Below, in pieces: positions 5,266 through 9,803 of a stretch of DNA of 9,803 nucleotides; the first letter of the stretch is position 1; every line of letters begins with the position of its first letter. The position numbers and the translations under genes were made by a program. Location: positions 1 to 9,803 of the forward strand of contig DATDAH010000121.1 in the NCBI GenBank assembly GCA_036525535.1, written 5' to 3'. The notes below the pieces were generated by a model that worked only from the letters and a program-made list of their open reading frames with translations, was not told where the DNA came from and made no database searches. This DNA comes from DATDAH01 sp036525535. Its GTDB lineage: Bacteria > Actinomycetota > Acidimicrobiia > Acidimicrobiales > DATDAH01.

Positions 5266-6036
5266 ATGCCCATCACGTCCGAGGTCGACGCCCACGGGAT
5301 CGCCACCGTGGTCATGGACAACCCGCCGGTCAACGCCCTGACGGTGGCGGCCTGGTTCGAACTGGCCGGCATCGTCCGCGCGCTGGGCGACGACCCTGCC
5401 GTCCGGGTGGTGATCCTGGCCGCCGAGGGCCGGGGCTACAACGCCGGGGTCGACATCAAGGAGATGCAGGCCACCGAGGGCTACGACGCCCTGATCGGGG
5501 CCAACAAGGGCTGTTACGCCGCCTTCGCCGCGGTCTACGAGTGCGCCGTGCCCGTCATCGCCGCCGTTCACGGCTACTGCCTCGGCGGGGGCATCGGCCT
5601 GGTCGGCAACGCCGACGTGATCATCGCCGCCGAGGACGCCACCTTCGGGCTGCCTGAAGTGGACCGGGGCGCCCTCGGCGCCGCCACGCACCTGGCCCGC
5701 CTGGTCCCCCAACACAAGATGCGGGCGATGGTCTACACGTCGACCGTGGCCACCGCGGCCGAGCTGCACCACTACGGATCGGTCCTGAAGGTCGTGCCCC
5801 GGGACGAGCTGATGCCCGCCGCCCGCGAGGTGGCCGAGACGATCGCGGCGAAGAGCCCGACGGTGATCCGGGCGGCCAAGGAGTCCCTGAACGGGATCGA
5901 CCCGGTCGACGTGAAGCGCTCGTACCGCTTCGAACAGGGCTTCACGTTCGAGCTGAACCTGGCCGGCGTGGCCGACGAAGCCCGCGACGCCTTCGTCGAG
6001 CGGGGCGAGAACGCCGACTTCGGCGGCGAGGACTGA
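5266..6036 (+). CDS. echA20: Steroid-ring hydrolase EchA20 (crotonase family)
   Basis: The predicted protein has 256 residues, the usual crotonase length. The two oxyanion-hole segments are YNAGVDIKEM (58-67) and VHGYCLGGGIGLVGN (101-115). FGLPEVDRGALGAATHLARL (127-146) carries Glu131, at the second catalytic glutamate position of enoyl-CoA hydratases. The first one, usually in 'GGGxE', is replaced by glycine here (GGGIG), so this is not an ordinary hydratase. From memory, the protein follows M. tuberculosis EchA20 (Rv3550) closely, including VYECAVPVIAAV and EQGFTFELNLAGVADE. EchA20 hydrolytically opens the D ring of HIEC-CoA, a late intermediate of cholesterol breakdown, in the cytoplasm. 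It is the first gene of a four-gene operon; ipdA begins 1 nt after its stop. Confidence 0.92.
   Translation: MPITSEVDAHGIATVVMDNPPVNALTVAAWFELAGIVRALGDDPAVRVVILAAEGRGYNAGVDIKEMQATEGYDALIGANKGCYAAFAAVYECAVPVIAAVHGYCLGGGIGLVGNADVIIAAEDATFGLPEVDRGALGAATHLARLVPQHKMRAMVYTSTVATAAELHHYGSVLKVVPRDELMPAAREVAETIAAKSPTVIRAAKESLNGIDPVDVKRSYRFEQGFTFELNLAGVADEARDAFVERGENADFGGED
6028..6032 (+). promoter_or_regulatory. Ribosome-binding site fixing the GTG start of ipdA
   Basis: GAGGA lies within the last codons of echA20 and ends 5 nt before GTG 6038. This favours that GTG over the in-frame ATG at 6056. Confidence 0.6.
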
Positions 6037-6037
6037 C

Positions 6038-6856
6038 GTGGCTCTGGTCAAGACCATGACGGCCGACGAGGCCGTCGCCGGGATCGAGAGCGGCATGACC
6101 ATCGGCATCGGGGGCTGGGCGTCCCGGCGCAAGCCGATGACCCTGCTCAAGGCCCTGCTGCGGACCGACGTCGCCGACCTGACGGTGGTGACGTACGGAG
6201 GTCCCGACGTCGGCATCCTCTGTGCCGCCGGCCGGGTCCGCAAGGTGGTGTTCGCCTTCGTCTCGCTCGACACGATTCCCCTCGAGCCTCACTTCCGGGC
6301 TGCCCGCGAGTCGGGGGCCATCGAGGTGGAGGAGTACGACGAGGGCATGTTCCTGCTGGGGCTCCAGGCCGCGGCCTGGAACGTCCCGTTCCTGCCCACC
6401 CGGGTAGGCCTCGGCTCGGACCTCTTCCGGGTGAATCCCCGGCTGACGACGGTGACCTCGCCCTACGCGGGCGCCGACGGCGAGCCGGAGGAGCTGGTCG
6501 CCATGCCCGCCCTGCCCCTGGACGTGTCGTTGCTCCACCTCAACCGGGCCGACGAGCGAGGCAACGCCCAGTTCCTCGGGCCCGACCTCTACATGGACGA
6601 CCTGTTCGCATCGGCCGCCCAGGCCACCTTCATCTCGTGTGAGAAGGTCGTGCCGACCGCCGAGCTGACCCCCTTCCACACCCTGCGCATCAACCGGCTG
6701 CAGGTGGACGGCGTGGTCGAGGCCCCGGGCGGCGCCGGCTTCACGTCCTGCCAGCCCGACTACGAGCGGGACGAGGACGCTCAGAGGGCCTACGCCGTGA
6801 CCTCCCGGGACCCGGACGCCTGGACCGCCTGGCTCGACGAGTGGAGGAGCTCGTGA
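6038..6856 (+). CDS. ipdA: IpdA, alpha subunit of COCHEA-CoA hydrolase
   Basis: The predicted protein has 272 residues, starting at a GTG 1 nt after the echA20 stop with a good ribosome-binding site. It has the fold signature of class I CoA-transferase alpha subunits: GMTIGIGGWASRRKPM (19-34), VVTYGGPDVGILCAAG (50-65), then DEGMFLLGLQAAA (101-113) and VEAPGGAGFTS near the C-terminus. The GW.SRRKPM element and the DEGM segment are hallmarks of IpdA rather than of general transferases. IpdAB uses this fold to hydrolyse the last carbon ring of COCHEA-CoA in steroid breakdown. Glu102 in DEGM probably corresponds to the glutamate reported as essential in M. tuberculosis IpdA (Glu105); exact numbering needs alignment. 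It is translationally coupled to ipdB by a 4-nt GTGA overlap and should act as a complex with it. Confidence 0.91.
   Translation: MALVKTMTADEAVAGIESGMTIGIGGWASRRKPMTLLKALLRTDVADLTVVTYGGPDVGILCAAGRVRKVVFAFVSLDTIPLEPHFRAARESGAIEVEEYDEGMFLLGLQAAAWNVPFLPTRVGLGSDLFRVNPRLTTVTSPYAGADGEPEELVAMPALPLDVSLLHLNRADERGNAQFLGPDLYMDDLFASAAQATFISCEKVVPTAELTPFHTLRINRLQVDGVVEAPGGAGFTSCQPDYERDEDAQRAYAVTSRDPDAWTAWLDEWRSS
6843..6849 (+). promoter_or_regulatory. Strong ribosome-binding site for ipdB
   Basis: GGAGGAG sits at the end of ipdA, with its GGAGG core ending 5 nt before GTG 6853. It decides the ipdB start: the alternative in-frame GTG at 6841 would place the site inside the coding sequence. The start codon and the ipdA stop overlap as GTGA (6853-6856). 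Confidence 0.72.
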
Positions 6857-7599
6857 GGGACCCCACCGAGGTCACGCGTGCGGAGGTCTGTTGCGCCGCC
6901 GTCGCCGAGTGCTTCCGGGGTGACGGCGAGATCCTGGCCAACCCCATCGGCACCATCCCGATGATCGGCGGCCGGCTGGCCCGAGCCACCTTCGAGCCCG
7001 AGCTGGTCATGACCGACGGCTTCGCGATGCTCGTCGCGGACATCCACGCCGTGGGCGAGGAGGGCGATCCCGAGTTGGTGGCCGAAGGCTGGAACCCGTA
7101 CCGGACCATGTTCGACGTGGTGTGGGGTGGCAAGCGACACGTGATGATGGGGGCCACGCAGGTCGACCGCTACGGCAACCAGAACATCGCCGCCCTCGGC
7201 GACCCGGTCAGGCCCAAGGTCCAGCTCCTGGGCTTTCGCGGGGCGCCCGGCAACACGGTCTGCAACCCGACCAGCTACTTCGTCCCCAACCACTCGCCCA
7301 AGGTCTTCGTCGAGCAGGTCGACCTGGTCACCGGCGTGGGCTGGGACCGGGGCTGCCTCGAGATCCGCCGGGTCGTGTCCAACCTCGGGGTGTTCGACTT
7401 CGCCACCGACGACCACCGGATGCGCCTGCGCACGGTCCACCCTGGGGTCACCGTCGAGGAGGTCCAAGAGGCCACCGCCTTCGACCTGGTCATCGACGAC
7501 ACCCTGGACGAGTCCCGGCTGCCCACCGACGAGGAGCTGACGTTGATCCGCGACGTGCTCGACCCGCAGGGCCTCCGGGAGGCCGAGATCCGGTCCTGA
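6853..7599 (+). CDS. ipdB: IpdB, beta subunit of COCHEA-CoA hydrolase
   Basis: The predicted protein has 248 residues from GTG 6853, close to the mycobacterial length of about 250. It belongs to the beta-subunit side of class I CoA-transferases. Segments expected for IpdB are NPIGTIPMIGGRLARATFEP (30-49), LVMTDGFAMLV (51-61), GATQVDRYGNQNIAALGD (100-117) and FRGAPGNTVCNPTSYFV (128-144). Where ordinary class I transferases carry a catalytic glutamate before a glycine (E-x-G), this protein has T-D-G (54-56). The same loss is known from IpdB and fits ring hydrolysis instead of CoA transfer. ipdA and ipdB overlap by 4 nt, consistent with equal synthesis of a heteromeric enzyme. ipdC starts 2 nt after the stop. 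Confidence 0.91.
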   Translation: MRDPTEVTRAEVCCAAVAECFRGDGEILANPIGTIPMIGGRLARATFEPELVMTDGFAMLVADIHAVGEEGDPELVAEGWNPYRTMFDVVWGGKRHVMMGATQVDRYGNQNIAALGDPVRPKVQLLGFRGAPGNTVCNPTSYFVPNHSPKVFVEQVDLVTGVGWDRGCLEIRRVVSNLGVFDFATDDHRMRLRTVHPGVTVEEVQEATAFDLVIDDTLDESRLPTDEELTLIRDVLDPQGLREAEIRS

Positions 7600-7601
7600 C
7601 G

Positions 7602-8663
7602 ATGGCCCATCCCGCGCTGCAGACCGCGCTGTGCGACCTGGTCGGGGTGCGCTACCCGATCGTGCAGACGGGCATGGGCTGGGTCGCCGGTCCCCGGCTG
7701 GTGTCCGCCACGGCCAACGCCGGTGGCCTCGGCATCCTCGCCGCGGCGACCATGGACTTCGACCAGCTGGCCTCGGCGATCGACGAGGTCAAGGCGACCA
7801 CCGACGCTCCCTTCGGGGTCAACCTGCGGGCCGACGCCCCGGACGCCGCCGCTCGCATCGACCTGCTGATCGACAGGGGAGTCAAGGTCGGCTCGTTCGC
7901 CCTGGCCCCGAACCAGGACCTGATCGCCAAGCTCAAGGACGCCGGGGTCGTCGTCATCCCCTCGATCGGAGCCAAGCGCCACGCCGAGAAGGTGGCGGCG
8001 TGGGGCGTCGATGCCGTACTGGTCCAGGGCGGCGAAGGCGGAGGCCACACCGGCGCCGTGCCCACCAGCCTCCTGTTGCCTCAGGTGGTCGACGCCGTCG
8101 ACATCCCGGTCATCGCGGCGGGCGGCTACTTCGACGGTCGGGGCCTCGTCGCCGCCCTGGCGTACGGTGCCGCCGGCATCGCGATGGGGACGCGCTTCCT
8201 CATGACCGCCGACGCCCCGGTGCCCGGCGCGGTGAAGGACGTCTACCTGAGCAAGGACGTCAACGGCACCATCCGGACCACCCAGGTCGACGGCGTGCCC
8301 CACCGCGTCCTCCGTACGGAGCTGACCGAGCACCTCGACGCCGGCAGCCCCCTGACCAGCCTCCCGCGAGCCGTCCGCAACGGCCTGGCCTTCAAGAAGA
8401 TCTCCGGCATCAGCTTCGCCGATCTCTTCCGGGAGGGTCGGGCCATGCGCAAGCGCCAGGAGCTGACCTGGAGCCAGGTGGTCATGGCGGCCAACACCCC
8501 CATGCTGCTCAAGGCGGCGATGGTGGACGGCCGGCCCGACCTGGGCGTGATGTCCGGCGGTCAGGTGGTCGGCGTGATCGACGACCTGCCGACCGTCGAG
8601 GAGCTCCTCGAGCGGATCGTGGCTGAAGCCGACGCCGTCCTCACCCGGTTGACCTCGACCTAG
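7602..8663 (+). CDS. ipdC: IpdC, FMN-dependent steroid-ring oxidoreductase (nitronate monooxygenase fold)
   Basis: The predicted protein has 353 residues from ATG 7602; the frame is open upstream, but that part lies within ipdB and is not protein-like. The TIM-barrel flavin fold of the nitronate monooxygenase family is clear: YPIVQTGMGWVAGP near the start, ANAGGLGIL (39-46), VQGGEGGGHTG (141-151), IPVIAAGGYFDGRG (168-181) and AMGTRFL (194-200). His149 is at the catalytic histidine position of the family. In this operon the match is IpdC (Rv3553), which with IpdF converts 5-hydroxylated HIC-CoA intermediates to the substrate of EchA20. No good ribosome-binding site precedes the ATG, so translation probably depends on re-initiation after ipdB 2 nt away. 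Its stop overlaps that of the convergent gene. Confidence 0.88.
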   Translation: MAHPALQTALCDLVGVRYPIVQTGMGWVAGPRLVSATANAGGLGILAAATMDFDQLASAIDEVKATTDAPFGVNLRADAPDAAARIDLLIDRGVKVGSFALAPNQDLIAKLKDAGVVVIPSIGAKRHAEKVAAWGVDAVLVQGGEGGGHTGAVPTSLLLPQVVDAVDIPVIAAGGYFDGRGLVAALAYGAAGIAMGTRFLMTADAPVPGAVKDVYLSKDVNGTIRTTQVDGVPHRVLRTELTEHLDAGSPLTSLPRAVRNGLAFKKISGISFADLFREGRAMRKRQELTWSQVVMAANTPMLLKAAMVDGRPDLGVMSGGQVVGVIDDLPTVEELLERIVAEADAVLTRLTST

Positions 8664-9073
8664 GAGATCGGGGCGTCGTCCAGCGCGGGCAGGAGGCGGG
8701 CGAAGGCCGAGCGCAGGCCGGGGACCGCGCCGACCACCGGGGTCGTCAGCTCGACCAGTGAACCGTCCAGGAACTGGATGGTGACGGCCACCGTCACCGG
8801 GCTGCGCACCGTTGCGTCGAGGGCCAGCAGCTTGTGGGGACCGACGCCCAGGTACGGCTCCCCGACGTGGCCGCGGCCTCGCGTCGCCAGCACCAGTAGG
8901 CGGTGGCTGGTCACGAGGAGCACGACGTCGGTGTCCGCCGGTATGCGGCAGGCCTGGACCTTGGGATCGGGCCAGCCGGCGCGGTCACTGCGGGCGACGA
9001 CGGCGATGACCGGCTCCTCGCCCTGGAGCAGCACCCCCCCGGCGGCCTTGCACAGCATCCGACTCGAGCTCAT
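8660..9073 (-). CDS. Uncharacterised small protein, possibly PH-like
   Basis: The predicted protein has 137 residues from the ATG at 9071-9073. The frame is open to 9151, but a start there would run over the promoter and start of the divergent hydrolase gene. An ATG at 9058 (residue 6) is a second candidate. I do not recognise the family. The sequence is mostly beta strands: EEPVIAVVARS, DVVLLVTSHRLLVLATRG, KLLALDATVR, TVAVTIQFLDGSLVELTTP, then a terminal amphipathic helix (LRSAFARLLPAL). A 'llvTshRLlvl' strand pair, later strands and a closing helix are the layout of bacterial PH-like or GRAM-like domains, so that fold is a guess. There is no signal peptide or membrane segment. It converges on ipdC and shares CTAG (8660-8663), which holds both stop codons; a role in steroid breakdown is not implied. 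Confidence 0.62.
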   Translation of the reverse strand: MSSSRMLCKAAGGVLLQGEEPVIAVVARSDRAGWPDPKVQACRIPADTDVVLLVTSHRLLVLATRGRGHVGEPYLGVGPHKLLALDATVRSPVTVAVTIQFLDGSLVELTTPVVGAVPGLRSAFARLLPALDDAPIS

Positions 9074-9117
9074 CCCTAACCGGTCGGCCACCGCCGGGGG
9101 ACGCTGAGGGCGATGGC

Positions 9118-9123
9118 TATGGT
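9118..9123 (+). promoter_or_regulatory. Candidate -10 box, leaderless promoter of the GH31 gene
   Basis: TATGGT ends 8 nt before GTG 9132. An in-frame TGA at 9105 with no other start between makes GTG 9132 the first possible start, which fits a leaderless gene. Confidence 0.52.
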
Positions 9124-9131
9124 CGCCCGTC

Positions 9132-9803
9132 GTGGCCAAGGAGAGCGACAAGGAACCGGGGCTGATCGCCTTGGCCCTTCAGGGCGTGAAGCTGGTGGGC
9201 GTGCGGGGGGCGTTGCGGATCGCCACCTACGGCCTGTGGAAGGCGAGGTTGGACAAGCGGTACCTGAAGGACCGCCCGACCGGCCCCGAGCTCCGTCCGG
9301 GCCCGCGGGGCGAGGTGCGCACCGAGAGCGGGGTCACCTCGATCACCTTCGGTGATCTGGCTCTCGAGGTGGCCTTCGTCGATGACGGTCTCGTCCGTCT
9401 GACCTGGACACCGGGGTCGCTGCCGGTGCCGGTGGCGGTGGAGCCGACCCACGTTCACCGCGCGCCGCTGGACGGTGTGGTCGCTCGGGACGTCGACGGC
9501 GGGCTCGTCTTCACCAGCTACGGGCTACGCGTGACGGTCAGCGCCGACGGGGCGATCGAGGTTGCGCACCGAGCTGGCCAGGACAAGGACGTCCCGCTGA
9601 GTGAGGATTGGCGGGTCGTGCGCCGTGAGCGGCCGCCGGCGCGGGTGGGGGAGCGGTGGACCGCGACGGTCGAGCTCGAGCCCGACGACCAGGTCCACGG
9701 CCTGGGGGAGCGAGCCGCGCCGCTGAACCTGCGACCCGGGACCTACGGGCTGTGGAACACCGAGCAGTCCGGCAGCTACGGCCCCGAGGCCGATCCCCTC
9801 TAC
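9132..9803 (+). CDS. Glycoside hydrolase family 31 (alpha-glucosidase-like), N-terminal part
   Basis: The first 224 residues are present and the frame is open to the right edge. The start is GTG 9132; an in-frame stop at 9105 excludes a longer form. Residues about 65-180 form the beta-sandwich N-domain of GH31 (ITFGDLALEVAFVDDGLVRL, then alternating strands). The family's entry motif follows: HGLGERAAPLNLRPGTYGLW (189-208) and NTEQSGSYGPEADPLY (209-224), matching the 'GLGER...L..r...Y.lWN.D...Y....DPLY' pattern of alpha-glucosidases and related enzymes. The catalytic aspartates are beyond the window. There is no signal peptide, so it is probably cytoplasmic and acts on alpha-linked oligosaccharides. 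Residues 1-50 are helical and basic, without a recognised domain. It diverges from the small gene at 8660-9073, with 58 bp between the starts. Confidence 0.86.
   Translation, partial: MAKESDKEPGLIALALQGVKLVGVRGALRIATYGLWKARLDKRYLKDRPTGPELRPGPRGEVRTESGVTSITFGDLALEVAFVDDGLVRLTWTPGSLPVPVAVEPTHVHRAPLDGVVARDVDGGLVFTSYGLRVTVSADGAIEVAHRAGQDKDVPLSEDWRVVRRERPPARVGERWTATVELEPDDQVHGLGERAAPLNLRPGTYGLWNTEQSGSYGPEADPLY

Noticed and set aside
5053..6273. Minus-strand open frame opposite echA20 and the start of ipdA
   Set aside because: It covers a strongly conserved operon in antisense; no motif and low-complexity composition.
7122..7601. Extended ipdC start within ipdB
   Set aside because: The first 160 codons are an Arg/Pro/Gly-rich out-of-frame reading of ipdB. 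Conserved IpdC sequence begins at ATG 7602.
9074..9151. Longer form of the small gene at 8660-9073 (start near 9151)
   Set aside because: It would overlap the promoter and start of the GH31 gene and adds 26 residues of no visible character.

Overview
The window is gene-dense, very GC-rich DNA, apparently chromosomal. No insertion sequence, integrase, phage gene, CRISPR array, tRNA or rRNA is visible. A high-GC actinobacterium is the best fit, and I lean towards class Acidimicrobiia. The reasons are a mycobacteria-type steroid-ring gene cluster, frequent GTG starts, and promoters of the form TAnnnT lying 6-9 nt in front of start codons (leaderless transcription). The class assignment is inference.

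Left part (1-2354). A membrane M48/HtpX-like metallopeptidase runs off the left edge on the minus strand. Upstream of it on the same strand is a small DUF3467-type protein. Next comes a divergent plus-strand gene for a protein with a GAF-like domain and an N-terminal peptide resembling the start of ParB. The divergent pair appears to share overlapping, oppositely directed -10 boxes. A long inverted repeat lies between the GAF-like gene and a convergent minus-strand gene for a stand-alone cyclic-nucleotide-binding domain.

Middle (2421-4415). A 624-residue secreted protein is encoded on the minus strand. It has a signal peptide, an Ig-like segment, an M15-peptidase-like zinc domain, a proline-rich linker and six FG-GAP/VCBS calcium-binding repeats. 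It has an AT-richer leader of about 120 bp, unlike the leaderless genes around it.

Steroid block (4416-8663). A minus-strand SDR diverges from a tight plus-strand operon: echA20, ipdA, ipdB, ipdC. The order and orientation match the Rv3548c/Rv3549c-echA20-ipdA-ipdB-ipdC region of Mycobacterium tuberculosis. In that pathway EchA20 hydrolyses the remaining steroid D ring, IpdAB hydrolyses the last (C) ring of COCHEA-CoA, and IpdC is a flavin enzyme acting just before them. Gene junctions are +1, -4 and +2 nt, so translation is probably coupled. I could not find the mycobacterial KstR2 operator in the divergent promoter region.

Right part (8660-9803). An unrecognised small protein converges on ipdC, sharing a CTAG that supplies both stop codons. 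A glycoside hydrolase family 31 gene then starts on the plus strand and runs off the right edge.

I do not see a clearly new multi-gene system. The points most worth a second look are regulatory: a perfect palindrome upstream of the M48 promoter, the shared bidirectional promoter, the repeated leaderless layout, and steroid-operon control without a recognisable KstR2 box. The ParB-like peptide on the GAF-like protein and the zinc-domain/FG-GAP fusion are also of interest.
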